Notes: a model not told the origin generated them from the letters alone. Positions 24,450-32,251 are shown, numbered from the stretch's first letter. The stretch: 32,251 nucleotides of DNA from JAAYTL01 sp031460505 (GCA_031460505.1 JAVKTT010000012.1:1-32251), one strand, 5' to 3'. Numbers and translations are program-made.

Positions 24450-24845
24450 TTACCAAACATAACAAATAACTTCTCCACCTATGCCTTCTTTTCTTGCGTC
24501 TTTATCAGTCATAACACCTTTTGATGTAGAAAGAATAGCTATTCCTAAACCGCCTAATACTCTTGGAACTTCATCGTTCTTTACATATACTCTAAGTCCT
24601 GGTTTAGAAATTCTTTTTATTCCACTTATTACTTTTTCATTTTGATTACCATATTTTATATCAACCCTAATAATTCCTTGTTTGCCGTCATCTATAACAT
24701 CAAAGCCCTTAATAAAACCTTCATTAAGTAAGATTTGAGCTAATTGCTTTTTAATATTGGAAGCGGGAATATCAACGGAATCATGTTTTGCGTTATTACC
24801 ATTTCTTATCCTAGTTAACATATCAGCTATTGGGTCTGTCATCAT
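24450..24845 (-). CDS. rpsH: 30S ribosomal protein S8
   Basis: A 131-residue 16S central-domain binder; in E. coli it represses the spc operon. MTDPIADMLTRIRNGN and the C-terminal STSKGVMTDKDARKEGIGGE are diagnostic. Two adjacent ATGs are possible; the first (24845) is nine bases after AGGAGG and gives the usual length. Confidence 0.98.
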   Translation of the reverse strand: MMTDPIADMLTRIRNGNNAKHDSVDIPASNIKKQLAQILLNEGFIKGFDVIDDGKQGIIRVDIKYGNQNEKVISGIKRISKPGLRVYVKNDEVPRVLGGLGIAILSTSKGVMTDKDARKEGIGGEVICYVW

Positions 24846-24873
24846 AATTAGCTACCTCCTTTCATAACTTCTA

Positions 24874-25059
24874 CTACCAGCTGGCTTTTTTAACTCCAGG
24901 TATTTGACCTTTGTATGCTAATTCTCTAAAACAAATACGGCATATTCCATATTTTCTTAAATAAGCATGTGGTCTACCACAGATTTTACATCTATTATAT
25001 TCTCTTGAGCTAAATTTTTGAGTTCTTTTTTGTTTAGCAATCATTGATTTTTTTGCCAA
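24874..25059 (-). CDS. rpsN: 30S ribosomal protein S14, zinc-binding type Z
   Basis: A 61-residue short S14 (also called rpsZ) with the zinc cysteines C24, C27, C40 and C43 (CKICG, CRICF) and the family ending GQIPGVKKASW. The short zinc form differs from the 89-100 residue zinc-free paralog. The start is TTG after GGAGGAGGG. It is located between rplE and rpsH as usual. Confidence 0.98.
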   Translation of the reverse strand: MAKKSMIAKQKRTQKFSSREYNRCKICGRPHAYLRKYGICRICFRELAYKGQIPGVKKASW

Positions 25060-25076
25060 ATTATTTCCCTCCTCCT

Positions 25077-25619
25077 TTACTTTCTAAAGGGCATTCCCAT
25101 TTCTTCTAAGAATACTCTAGCTTCTTCGTCAGTATTAGCAGTTGTAACAACAACTATATCTAATCCACGAATGGAATCTACCATGTCATATTCAATCTCA
25201 GGGAAAATTAACTGTTCTTTGATACCTAGTGCATAGTTTCCTCTACCATCGAAGGAAGTACTGCTTACTCCTCTGAAGTCTCTAACTCTTGGTAATGCAA
25301 TGTTCATTAATTTATCTAAGAAATCATACATTTTTTCTCCTCTAAGGGTAACCTTAGTTCCAACTTTCATACCTTCACGTAGTTTGAAGTTAGCAATTGA
25401 TTTTTTTGCTTGAGTTATTACTGGCTTTTGTCCTGTAATAATTTCTAATTCTTTAACAGCTGATTCTAGCACTTTCGGATTATCTCTTGCTTCACCAATT
25501 CCCATATTTATAACAACTTTTTCAAGTCTTGGTACTTCCATTACGTTTTTATATTGAAATTTTTCCATTAAAGATTTAACAACTTCATTTTCGTATTTTT
25601 CTTTTAATCTGGAAGTCAT
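25077..25619 (-). CDS. rplE: 50S ribosomal protein L5
   Basis: A 180-residue 5S rRNA-binding protein that contacts S13. VPRLEKVVINMGIGEA, QKPVITQAKKSIANFKLREG and DFRGVSSTSFDGRGNYALGI are family blocks. The length is canonical. The ATG follows GGGGAGG. Confidence 0.98.
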   Translation of the reverse strand: MTSRLKEKYENEVVKSLMEKFQYKNVMEVPRLEKVVINMGIGEARDNPKVLESAVKELEIITGQKPVITQAKKSIANFKLREGMKVGTKVTLRGEKMYDFLDKLMNIALPRVRDFRGVSSTSFDGRGNYALGIKEQLIFPEIEYDMVDSIRGLDIVVVTTANTDEEARVFLEEMGMPFRK

Positions 25620-25639
25620 TTCTCTTACCTCCCCTCTGA

Positions 25640-25951
25640 CTATTTATCTATAACTTCGCCACATTTTTTACATACTCTTACTTTTTTACCGTTTTTAACA
25701 TCAAAACCTACTCTTACACCAGTTTGATCTTTGTCACAGTATAGCATAACTTTAGAAGCATTGATTGCTCCTTCATATTTAACAATTCCACCTGGTTTAG
25801 TTGGTCCCATTGGCTTGTTATGCTTTGTAAGCATGTTTACGCCTTCAACTATTACTTTATTTGTATCAGGGAATGCTTTCATTACTTTTCCTATCTTCCC
25901 TGTATCTTTACCTGAGATTACAACAACTTTGTCTCCACTTTTTACATGCAT
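25640..25951 (-). CDS. rplX: 50S ribosomal protein L24
   Basis: A 103-residue assembly initiator with an N-terminal KOW motif (VKSGDKVVVISGKDTGKIGK). The central EGVNMLTKHNKPMGPTKPGG block is typical, and the C-terminus has RVCKKCGEVIDK. The ATG follows GAGGAGGTG. Confidence 0.98.
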   Translation of the reverse strand: MHVKSGDKVVVISGKDTGKIGKVMKAFPDTNKVIVEGVNMLTKHNKPMGPTKPGGIVKYEGAINASKVMLYCDKDQTGVRVGFDVKNGKKVRVCKKCGEVIDK

Positions 25952-25966
25952 ACTTTACACCTCCTC

Positions 25967-26335
25967 TTATAGTACTTCCGGTGCTAAGGATATAATTTTC
26001 ATAAAGTTTCCGCCTCTTAGTTCCCTTGTTACAGGTCCAAAGATACGAGTACCTACTGGATTCTTATCATCTTTTATAATTACAGCTGCATTATCGTCGA
26101 ATTTTATATAAGAGCCATCATCTCTTCTAACTCCGTATTTTGTTCTAACTACAACAGCTTTAACTACATCACCTTTTTTTACAACACCGCCTGGCGTTGC
26201 ACTCTTAACAGTACAAATAACAATATCGCCTACTCGAGCATATCTTTTATTAGTTCCACCAAGAACTCTAATAACAAGAACTTCCTTAGCTCCTGAGTTA
26301 TCAGCAACTCTCATACGACTCTCAACTTGGATCAT
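25967..26335 (-). CDS. rplN: 50S ribosomal protein L14
   Basis: A 122-residue intersubunit-bridge protein beginning MIQVESRMRVADNSGAKE and ending FMKIISLAPEVL, the exact family limits. The ATG at 26335 is seven bases after AGGAGG; the six-residue in-frame extension to 26353 would include the ribosome site and is rejected. Confidence 0.98.
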   Translation of the reverse strand: MIQVESRMRVADNSGAKEVLVIRVLGGTNKRYARVGDIVICTVKSATPGGVVKKGDVVKAVVVRTKYGVRRDDGSYIKFDDNAAVIIKDDKNPVGTRIFGPVTRELRGGNFMKIISLAPEVL

Positions 26336-26362
26336 TAGAATACCTCCTTCCAAATAAAAGGA

Positions 26363-26617
26363 CTATTTAGCCTTTTCTAATATATTTAATACTCTCCAGT
26401 TCTTATCTTTACTAAGTGGTCTAGTTTCCATAATACTAATAACATCGCCTACACCACATTCATTGTTTTCGTCATGTGCTTTGAATTTTGTAGTTTTCTT
26501 TAATTGTTTTTTATATTTAGGGTGTGTTACTAATGTTTCAACCGCAACAACTACCGTCTTATCCATCTTATCGCTAACTACAGTACCTATTCTAACCTTA
26601 CGATTGCCTCTTTCCAT
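26363..26617 (-). CDS. rpsQ: 30S ribosomal protein S17
   Basis: An 84-residue OB-fold 16S binder. RKVRIGTVVSDKMDKTVVVAVE and the block GDVISIMETRPLSKDKNWRV are diagnostic. The ATG follows GGAGG. It is six bases after rpmC. Confidence 0.98.
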   Translation of the reverse strand: MERGNRKVRIGTVVSDKMDKTVVVAVETLVTHPKYKKQLKKTTKFKAHDENNECGVGDVISIMETRPLSKDKNWRVLNILEKAK

Positions 26618-26623
26618 TTGAGA

Positions 26624-26830
26624 TTAGACCTCCTTTCCTATCCCTAACTCACGTTCTCTTAAAATAGTTTTAACGCGAGCTATGTCTTTTCTAACGACTT
26701 TTATTCTTAAGGGGTTATCTAATTGACCTGTAGCCAATTGAAATCTCAAATTAAATAATTCAGCTTTTAATTCTAATAATTTGCTTTCTAACTCTTTTAC
26801 CGATAATTGGCGAGTTTCTTTAGCTTTCAT
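26624..26830 (-). CDS. rpmC: 50S ribosomal protein L29
   Basis: A 68-residue helical-hairpin protein at the exit tunnel. MKAKETRQLSVKELESKLL and the RFQLATGQLDNPLRIKVVRKDIAR-type stretch identify it. The ATG at 26830 matches the family start. It overlaps the last 11 bases of rplP in another frame, with a GGGTGG-type ribosome site inside rplP. An upstream start at 26863 would extend deep into rplP and is not supported. Confidence 0.97.
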   Translation of the reverse strand: MKAKETRQLSVKELESKLLELKAELFNLRFQLATGQLDNPLRIKVVRKDIARVKTILRERELGIGKEV

Positions 26831-27263
26831 TAGCTTCACCACCCTTTTCTTGTCCTTCATCACGAGTAACGAATTTAGTCTTTATGGATAGTTTGTGTGC
26901 TGCTAATCTCATAGCTTCTCTAGCATCCTCTTCAGATACTCCACCCATTTCAAATAATATTCTTCCTGGTTTAACTACTGCTACCCAGTATTCTGGTGAA
27001 CCTTTACCGGAACCCATACGTGTTTCAGCTGGTTTTTCAGTAACTGGTTTATCTGGGAATACTTTTATCCAGATGTTTCCACCTCTTCTAACATATCTAG
27101 TCATAGCACGTCTAGCTGCTTCTATTTGATTTGAAGTGATCCATGTTGGTTCTAATGCTTGCAAACCAAATTCACCATATGTTATAGTATTGCCTCTTTG
27201 TGCTTTACCTTTCATTCTACCTCTATGAACTCTACGATATTTAACTCTTTTAGGCATTAACAT
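26820..27263 (-). CDS. rplP: 50S ribosomal protein L16
   Basis: A 147-residue protein near the A-site and peptidyl transferase centre. MLMPKRVKYRRVHRGRMKG and FPDKPVTEKPAETRMGSGKG blocks are conserved. The ATG follows GGAGGAAG. The tail EKGGEANES runs over the rpmC start. Confidence 0.98.
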   Translation of the reverse strand: MLMPKRVKYRRVHRGRMKGKAQRGNTITYGEFGLQALEPTWITSNQIEAARRAMTRYVRRGGNIWIKVFPDKPVTEKPAETRMGSGKGSPEYWVAVVKPGRILFEMGGVSEEDAREAMRLAAHKLSIKTKFVTRDEGQEKGGEANES

Positions 27264-27289
27264 AATATACTTCCTCCTTCCTACAGTTC

Positions 27290-27961
27290 TTACTCAACTG
27301 TTTCATTATTTTCTTTTTTATCTACTTTTTTAGTAGGAAGAACTTCTCCTTTATATAGCCATACTTTAACTCCAAGTTTTCCATAAGTAGTATCAGCTTC
27401 AGCAAAGCCATAATCGATATCTGCTCTTAATGTTTGTAGAGGTATAGTTCCTTCACTATATCCTTCTGTTCTAGCCATATCAGCTCCACCAACTCTTCCT
27501 GATACTTGAGTCTTGATACCTTTAGCACCAAATCTCATTGTTCTTTGGATAGCTTGTTTCATAGCTCTTCTAAAAGATACTCTTCTTTCAAGTTGTGATG
27601 CAATATTCTCAGCTACTAATTGAGCATCTAGCTCTGGTTTTTTAACTTCCTCAACATTTACTACTACTGATTTCTTAGTAAGTTTTTCAATGTCTTTTCT
27701 TAGTTCTTCTACTCCTGAACCACCTCTACCAATAACCATTCCTGGTTTAGCAGTATATACTGAAAGTTTAATCTTATTAGCAGCTCTTTCTATTTCAATT
27801 TTTGATATTCCTGATAAAAACAATTTCTTTTTAACATATTCTCGGATTTTATGGTCTTCAACTAGGAACTCATTAAAGCTTTTCTTATCTGCATACCATT
27901 TTGAATCCCAATCCTTAATGATACCAACTCTTAGACCATGTGGGTTGACTTTTTGACCCAT
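27290..27961 (-). CDS. rpsC: 30S ribosomal protein S3
   Basis: A 223-residue mRNA-entry protein with a KH domain. MGQKVNPHGLRVGIIKDWDS opens it; the KH loop is in KPGMVIGRGGSGVEELRKDI and the C-terminal domain contains SGRVGGADMARTEGYSEG. The ATG at 27961 is eight bases after AGGAGG; the TTG just upstream is rejected. Confidence 0.98.
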   Translation of the reverse strand: MGQKVNPHGLRVGIIKDWDSKWYADKKSFNEFLVEDHKIREYVKKKLFLSGISKIEIERAANKIKLSVYTAKPGMVIGRGGSGVEELRKDIEKLTKKSVVVNVEEVKKPELDAQLVAENIASQLERRVSFRRAMKQAIQRTMRFGAKGIKTQVSGRVGGADMARTEGYSEGTIPLQTLRADIDYGFAEADTTYGKLGVKVWLYKGEVLPTKKVDKKENNETVE

Positions 27962-27978
27962 CAACTATCCCTCCTTTT

Positions 27979-28314
27979 CTAATCAAGTTCTTTAACAACT
28001 ACTCCAATATGACTACTTCTTTTTAGTATTGGATATGCCATGCCTTTTGCTTTTGGTCTCCATCTTTTCATATGAGGACCATCATTAGCATAAGCTTGAT
28101 ATACATATAAATTTTCCCTATCTATACTTAAATTATTTTCTGCATTTGCAATTGCAGAGTTTAGTACTTTCTCTAGGACTCTCGCACCTTTTTTAGGTGT
28201 GAATTTCAAAATTGATAGAGCTTCATCTACTTGCTTTCCTCTAATTTCTTTGCAAATGTAGTTTACCTTCAATGGCGAAATTCGAACGTATTTAGCTATT
28301 GCTTTTGCTTCCAC
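27979..28314 (-). CDS. rplV: 50S ribosomal protein L22
   Basis: A 111-residue exit-tunnel protein; its beta-hairpin influences macrolide sensitivity. AKYVRISPLKVNYICKEIRGK and the C-terminal hairpin DGPHMKRWRPKAKGMAYPI are seen. The start is GTG after AGGAGGG. It is 17 bases before rpsC. Confidence 0.98.
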   Translation of the reverse strand: MEAKAIAKYVRISPLKVNYICKEIRGKQVDEALSILKFTPKKGARVLEKVLNSAIANAENNLSIDRENLYVYQAYANDGPHMKRWRPKAKGMAYPILKRSSHIGVVVKELD

Positions 28315-28337
28315 TATGATTCCCTCCTTTTCTCACT

Positions 28338-28622
28338 CTATCTAACGCCAGATGATTTTTCATTCTTGCCAACGTGGCTTCTAAATGTTCTAGTTGATAC
28401 AAATTCACCTAATTTATGTCCTACCATATCTTCAGTAACGTATACAGGTACATGTTTTCTACCATCATGAACAGCTATTGTATGACCAACCAATTCTGGG
28501 AATATGGTGGAACGACGTGACCATGTTTTTATAACCTTTTTATCATTCTTTGCGTTTAACTCTTCTACTTTTTTAAGAAGATGGTCGTCTATAAAAGGTC
28601 CTTTTTTTAGAGATCTACCCAT
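28338..28622 (-). CDS. rpsS: 30S ribosomal protein S19
   Basis: A 94-residue head protein that pairs with S13. MGRSLKKGPFIDDHLLKKVE and IKTWSRRSTIFPELVGHTI are diagnostic. The ATG follows GGAGGAG at a proper distance. It is followed by rplV. Confidence 0.98.
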   Translation of the reverse strand: MGRSLKKGPFIDDHLLKKVEELNAKNDKKVIKTWSRRSTIFPELVGHTIAVHDGRKHVPVYVTEDMVGHKLGEFVSTRTFRSHVGKNEKSSGVR

Positions 28623-28649
28623 GAAAACTCCTCCTTCCAGATAATATGA

Positions 28650-29480
28650 CTACTTAGTTCTCTTTCTTACGATATATTTATCAGATTTTTTCTTTTTCTT
28701 TCTAGTCTTATAGCCTAGTGCTGGTTTACCCCATGGAGTTACTGGTGCAGGTCTACCGATTGGAGCTCTACCTTCTCCACCACCGTGTGGATGGTCTACT
28801 GGGTTCATTACACTACCTCTTACAGTAGGTCTAATACCCATATGTCTTGATCTACCAGCCTTACCTATTGTAATAAGTTCATGTGATATATTACCTACTT
28901 GACCAATAGTAGCACGACACTCAACGCTTACTAATCTGAATTCACCTGATGGAAGTTTAAGTTGTGCATATTTTCCTTCTTTAGCCATTAATTGAGCTTC
29001 TGAACCTGCTGATCTAACTAATTGCCCACCTTTTCCAGGCTTTAATTCTACATTGTGCACTGTTGTACCTACAGGCATATCTTTTAGTTTTAATGCATTA
29101 CCAATTTTAATATCTGCATTTTCACCAGATTCTATTACATCTCCTACTTTTATTCCGTGAGGAGCTAATATATATCTTTTTTCACCATCTGCATAGTTGA
29201 TAAGTGCAATATTTGCAGTTCTATTTGGATCATATTCTATAGATGCAACACGGCCTGGTATTCCATCTTTATCTCTTTTAAAATCTATTATTCTATATTT
29301 CCTCTTAGCTCCACCACCTCTGTGACGAATAGTGATTTTACCTTGAGAGTTTCTTCCGCCGCTTTTATTCAAACTAACTAATAATGACTTTTCTGGTTCT
29401 GTTGTAGTTATTTCTTCGAATGAAGAAACTGTCATTTGTCTTAACGCAGGGGAAGTTGGTTTAAATTTTCTAACGCTCAT
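28650..29480 (-). CDS. rplB: 50S ribosomal protein L2
   Basis: A 276-residue core protein required for peptidyl transferase activity. SVRKFKPTSPALRQMTVSS opens it, and the conserved DHPHGGGEGRAPIGRPAPVTPWG block near 227-248 contains the essential His. The ATG at 29480 is eight bases after AGGAGG; the six-residue extension to 29498 lies on the ribosome site. Confidence 0.98.
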   Translation of the reverse strand: MSVRKFKPTSPALRQMTVSSFEEITTTEPEKSLLVSLNKSGGRNSQGKITIRHRGGGAKRKYRIIDFKRDKDGIPGRVASIEYDPNRTANIALINYADGEKRYILAPHGIKVGDVIESGENADIKIGNALKLKDMPVGTTVHNVELKPGKGGQLVRSAGSEAQLMAKEGKYAQLKLPSGEFRLVSVECRATIGQVGNISHELITIGKAGRSRHMGIRPTVRGSVMNPVDHPHGGGEGRAPIGRPAPVTPWGKPALGYKTRKKKKKSDKYIVRKRTK

Positions 29481-29506
29481 CGTTTTTCCCTCCTTCATTC
29501 AAGCTT

Positions 29507-29800
29507 TTATTCCATGCCCTCGAAAAATTCGATTCTCTTTGAGTCTTCTGTTAACTTAACAATTGCTTTTTTCCAGCTAGGTCTTCTACCTGAGTGCATT
29601 CCTTGTCTTTTAACTTTGCCTAGCATATTCATGGTATTCACCTTTTCAACCTTAACATCAAATATGTTTTCAACAGCTTTTTTAACTTCAGATTTATTAG
29701 CTTTTTTATCTACCATGAAAGTATATTTACCAAATGCCATATCTTCCATACTTTTTTCAGTTATTATCGGTTTAATAATAATATCGTGTGGAATACGCAT
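29507..29800 (-). CDS. rplW: 50S ribosomal protein L23
   Basis: A 97-residue exit-tunnel protein, docking site for trigger factor and SRP. IIIKPIITEKSMEDM and the YTFMVDKKANKSEVKKAVE block are typical. Its start overlaps the rplD stop by one base (TAATG), with the ribosome site GGAGGAGG in the last rplD codons, implying coupling. Confidence 0.98.
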   Translation of the reverse strand: MRIPHDIIIKPIITEKSMEDMAFGKYTFMVDKKANKSEVKKAVENIFDVKVEKVNTMNMLGKVKRQGMHSGRRPSWKKAIVKLTEDSKRIEFFEGME

Positions 29801-30423
29801 TATGCATACACCTCCTCCACTTTTCTAACTGCATCTTTAGTTATGATAAATGAATTGTATTTTAATATATCATAAACATTTAAGTTGTTAACTACTGTTG
29901 TTTGTACTGCTGGGATGTTGTTAGCTGATCTAATAACATTCTCATTCTTTTCAGCAGTCACGATTAAAGCTTTTCTATCTGCATTTAATTTATTTAATAG
30001 ATTTATCATATCCTTAGTCTTAGGAGCATCAAAGTTTAATTCATCTATTATAATAATTTCATTGTTTGCAACTTTTGAAGTTAATGCAGATTTCATAGCC
30101 AATCTTTTAACTTTCTTTGGAACTTTATAGCTATAGTCTCTTGGTTTTGGAGCGAATGTAACTCCACCACCTGTCCAGTGAGGTGCTCTTGTACTACCTA
30201 TACGAGCTCTACCAGTACCTTTTTGTCTCCAAGGTTTTTTACCTCCACCTCTTACTTCAGCTCTTGTCTTTGCAGATTGAGTTCCTTGTCTTTTATTAGC
30301 AAGTTGGTTTTTAACTACTTCATAAACCACGTGTTGATTAACTTCTATACCGAATACTTGGTCACTAAGTTCCATTTCACCTACTTGTTCCCCTAACATA
30401 TTATATACATTTACTTTAGGCAT
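29800..30423 (-). CDS. rplD: 50S ribosomal protein L4
   Basis: A 207-residue exit-tunnel protein; in E. coli it represses the S10 operon. The loop region KTRAEVRGGGKKPWRQKGTG with ARIGSTRAPHWTGGG is diagnostic. The ATG follows AGGAGG. No E. coli-like L4 leader can be recognised upstream of rpsJ. Confidence 0.98.
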   Translation of the reverse strand: MPKVNVYNMLGEQVGEMELSDQVFGIEVNQHVVYEVVKNQLANKRQGTQSAKTRAEVRGGGKKPWRQKGTGRARIGSTRAPHWTGGGVTFAPKPRDYSYKVPKKVKRLAMKSALTSKVANNEIIIIDELNFDAPKTKDMINLLNKLNADRKALIVTAEKNENVIRSANNIPAVQTTVVNNLNVYDILKYNSFIITKDAVRKVEEVYA

Positions 30424-30450
30424 TTCACATCCTCCTTTCAGCCCGAATTA

Positions 30451-31077
30451 TTAGTTCTTAGTTGTTGCTTTTATAGTTACAAGTCCTTTTTTAGGTCCAG
30501 GAATTGCACCTTTGATTAAGATTAAATTCTTATCAACATCTACTCTTACTATTTCTAGATTTTGAATAGTAACTCTTTCATTACCCATTCTTCCAGCCAT
30601 TCTGTGGTTTTTAAATACTTTTCCTGGGTAAGCACTAGCTCCCATACCACCTGCAGTTCTATGCATTTTAGAACCATGTGTTTCTCTACCTCTACTAAAG
30701 TTATGTCTTTTTACAACACCTTGAGTTCCTTTACCTTTGGAAGTTCCTATTACATCAACTTTATCTCCTTGGGCAAATACATCAACTTTAATTTCTTGGC
30801 CTATTTCGAATTCGTCTGGGTTTCCAACTCTAAATTCTTTTAAATATTTCTTGTATTCAACATTTGCTTTATCATAATGACCTTTAACAGGTTTATTAAC
30901 TTTTTTCTCTTTAACATTTTCGAATCCTACTTGAATAGCATTGTATCCATCTTTTTCAATAGTCTTCTTTTGCACTACATATAATGGGCCAGCTTCAACA
31001 ACTGTAACCGGAACAACATCTCCATTTTCTTGGAAAATTTGAGTCATTCCAATTTTTCTGCCTAATATGTTTTTCAT
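30451..31077 (-). CDS. rplC: 50S ribosomal protein L3
   Basis: A 208-residue protein contacting the peptidyl transferase centre. ILGRKIGMTQIFQENGDVVP opens it, and THGSKMHRTAGGMGASAYPG holds the central extension. The ATG follows AGGAGGTG. It is 56 bases after rpsJ. Confidence 0.98.
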   Translation of the reverse strand: MKNILGRKIGMTQIFQENGDVVPVTVVEAGPLYVVQKKTIEKDGYNAIQVGFENVKEKKVNKPVKGHYDKANVEYKKYLKEFRVGNPDEFEIGQEIKVDVFAQGDKVDVIGTSKGKGTQGVVKRHNFSRGRETHGSKMHRTAGGMGASAYPGKVFKNHRMAGRMGNERVTIQNLEIVRVDVDKNLILIKGAIPGPKKGLVTIKATTKN

Positions 31078-31133
31078 AACTGCACCTCCTATTATTTTAC
31101 AGCGGATTACACTTGGTAATCATATAAAGTAAA

Positions 31134-31445
31134 TTATAACTTTATTTCAATATCAACGCCTGCTGGTAGATTTAATTTCATAAGTGAATCTACAGTCTTT
31201 TGATTTGGATTAAGGATATCTATTAATCTCTTGTGTGTTCTTTGCTCAAATTGTTCTCTAGAATCCTTATACTTATGAACCGCTCTTAGTATTGTAACTA
31301 CTTCCTTTTCAGTTGGTAGTGGTACTGGACCTGATACAGTAGCGCCAGTTCTTTTTGCTGTTTCAACTATTCTTTGTGCTGATGAATCTAATAATTCATG
31401 ATCATAAGCCTTTAATCTAATTCTGATTTTTTGTTTCTTTGACAT
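31134..31445 (-). CDS. rpsJ: 30S ribosomal protein S10
   Basis: A 103-residue head protein, also NusE in antitermination complexes. KIRIRLKAYDHELLDSSAQR and SGPVPLPTEKEVVTILRAVH are diagnostic. The ATG follows GGAGGG. It is the first gene of the S10 operon, preceded by a long leader rather than directly by tuf. Confidence 0.98.
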   Translation of the reverse strand: MSKKQKIRIRLKAYDHELLDSSAQRIVETAKRTGATVSGPVPLPTEKEVVTILRAVHKYKDSREQFEQRTHKRLIDILNPNQKTVDSLMKLNLPAGVDIEIKL

Positions 31446-31649
31446 TTAATTCCCTCCTTCTATCGCATGCTACGTAATTACATGCGACTTAGATTTGCCG
31501 ATACACTCATCCTGGTGTTCTATATTTTTTTAAAATATTTTCAGCAAAACTAGTCGCCCGATTTAAAACCGGACATACTCCACAAAAATTTCCCCGTAAT
31601 CAATACCGAGCCACCTTTTGTATCATCGCATTGTCTCAAATTAAACACT
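31446..31649 (-). other. Long structured leader of the S10 operon (most of the gene-free stretch)
   Basis: About 200 bases without a gene between the promoter and rpsJ. Visible pairings in the minus-strand RNA are: TCGCATG/CATGCGA (31481-31487 with 31463-31469), just upstream of the ribosome site; CCGGT/ATCGG with a G-U pair (31568-31572 with 31558-31562); and an outer ACAAAA/TTTTGT stem (31616-31621 with 31582-31587) enclosing a smaller hairpin. No open reading frame of note or known riboswitch motif was seen. Confidence 0.4.
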
Positions 31650-31683
31650 AGTATAGTTTACCCTAAACTCAGTAAAAACTCAA
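31650..31683 (-). promoter_or_regulatory. Candidate promoter of the S10 operon
   Basis: On the minus strand TTGAGT (31683-31678) and TAAACT (31660-31655) have a 17-base spacer, with a second -10-like TATACT at 31655-31650. It lies between the tuf terminator and the long rpsJ leader. Confidence 0.5.
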
Positions 31684-31729
31684 GCTTTTTTTGATAAAAA
31701 AGTTAATATTTTTAAAAAAATATTCATGC

Positions 31730-31760
31730 TAAAATGAAGGAGTGAAACTCCTTCATTTTA
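31730..31760 (-). terminator. Terminator hairpin after tuf
   Basis: Perfect 13-base arms (TAAAATGAAGGAG and its complement) flank a five-base loop, 12 bases after the tuf stop. The arm ends in TTTTA and a longer T-run follows about ten bases later, so termination is likely, though the T-tract is not immediate. Confidence 0.7.
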
Positions 31761-31771
31761 AACATAATTTA

Positions 31772-32251
31772 TTATCCAAGAATTTTAGTTACAACTCCTG
31801 ATCCTACTGTTCTTCCACCTTCACGAATTGAGAATCTTAATCCTTCTTCTATCGCGATTGGTGTTATTAATGATATTGTAAATTTGGAGTTATCTCCTGG
31901 CATTACCATTTCTATTCCTTCTTCTAATTGGATATCTCCTGTTACGTCAGTTGTTCTGAAATAGAATTGTGGTCTGTATCCGTTAAAGAATGGAGTGTGT
32001 CTTCCACCTTCTTCTTTTGATAATACGTATACTTCTGATTCAAATTTAGTATGAGGAAGTATTGATTTTGGTTTTGCTAATACTTGGCCTCTTTCTATTT
32101 CATTTCTTTGAACTCCTCTTAGTAGTGCTCCAATGTTGTCTCCTGCTTGAGCTTCGTCTAGTAGTTTTCTAAACATTTCTACTCCTGTTACTACTACTAC
32201 TCTTGCTTCTTCTGTCATTCCAACGATTTCTACGTTGTCACCAGTTTTTAC
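31772..32251 (-). CDS. tuf: Elongation factor Tu, C-terminal part (cut by window end)
   Basis: The last 159 residues of EF-Tu, which delivers aminoacyl-tRNA to the ribosome. The reading frame continues past an internal ATG at 32218 to the window edge (VKTGDNVEIVGMTEEARVVV), so that ATG is not a start. The part seen covers the end of domain 2 and all of domain 3, with GDNIGALLRGVQRNEIERGQ and the ending GGRTVGSGVVTKILG. The GTPase domain lies outside the window. A terminator separates it from rpsJ. Confidence 0.97.
   Translation of the reverse strand, partial: VKTGDNVEIVGMTEEARVVVVTGVEMFRKLLDEAQAGDNIGALLRGVQRNEIERGQVLAKPKSILPHTKFESEVYVLSKEEGGRHTPFFNGYRPQFYFRTTDVTGDIQLEEGIEMVMPGDNSKFTISLITPIAIEEGLRFSIREGGRTVGSGVVTKILG

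Noticed and set aside
31582..31621. T-box-like AGGTGG segment in the S10 leader
   Set aside because: The AGGTGGCTCGG stretch only loosely resembles the T-box AGGGTGGNACCGCG sequence. There is no specifier stem or antiterminator, and the downstream gene is ribosomal.

Overview
The window is AT-rich and looks like a chromosomal segment of an anaerobic, probably spore-forming Firmicute (Clostridia/Tissierellia-like). The evidence is AGA/ATA-biased codon use, strong AGGAGG ribosome binding sites, a split-subunit glycine decarboxylase (GcvPA/GcvPB), a CwlD-type amidase, a ferredoxin-tailed aldo/keto reductase, an ECF vitamin transporter module and a Gram-positive S10-spc-alpha cluster. The species cannot be fixed from sequence reading alone. 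Most of the window is conserved housekeeping DNA. I found no phage, transposase, CRISPR array, tRNA or rRNA.

Region 1 (1-6558, minus strand): a PAP2-family membrane phosphatase gene lies between degenerate copies of a GACAAGGGGACG-type intergenic repeat. Upstream of it is a glycine cleavage operon transcribed gcvT-gcvH-gcvPA-gcvPB-lpdA. The junctions are nearly gapless, and together these genes encode the whole glycine cleavage/synthase complex.

Region 2 (6559-12491, mixed strands): an aldo/keto reductase with a C-terminal 2[4Fe-4S] domain behind a structured leader; a cwlD-like amidase; a PepF-type oligoendopeptidase; a zinc alcohol dehydrogenase with unusual codon use and a Rex-like site over its promoter; and two small membrane proteins of unknown function. 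A cluster of DnaA-box-like 9-mers fills the convergent gap between the aldo/keto reductase and cwlD.

Region 3 (12492-16692, minus strand): ecfA1-ecfA2-ecfT-truA, followed by rplM-rpsI with their own consensus promoter and a terminator.

Region 4 (16795-32251, minus strand): the ribosomal super-cluster, read from high to low coordinates: tuf (partial, cut by the window end), a terminator, a long structured leader, rpsJ-rplC-rplD-rplW-rplB-rpsS-rplV-rpsC-rplP-rpmC-rpsQ-rplN-rplX-rplE-rpsN-rpsH-rplF-rplR-rpsE-rpmD-rplO-secY-adk-(KOW protein)-infA-rpmJ-rpsM-rpsK-rpsD-rpoA-rplQ, then a strong terminator. The map gene often found between adk and infA is absent. rpmJ (L36) and rpmD (L30) are present as short genes.

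No obviously new multi-gene system is visible. The most interesting signals are regulatory or structural: the DnaA-box cluster, the Rex-like operator, two structured mRNA leaders, and the repeats around the PAP2 gene.
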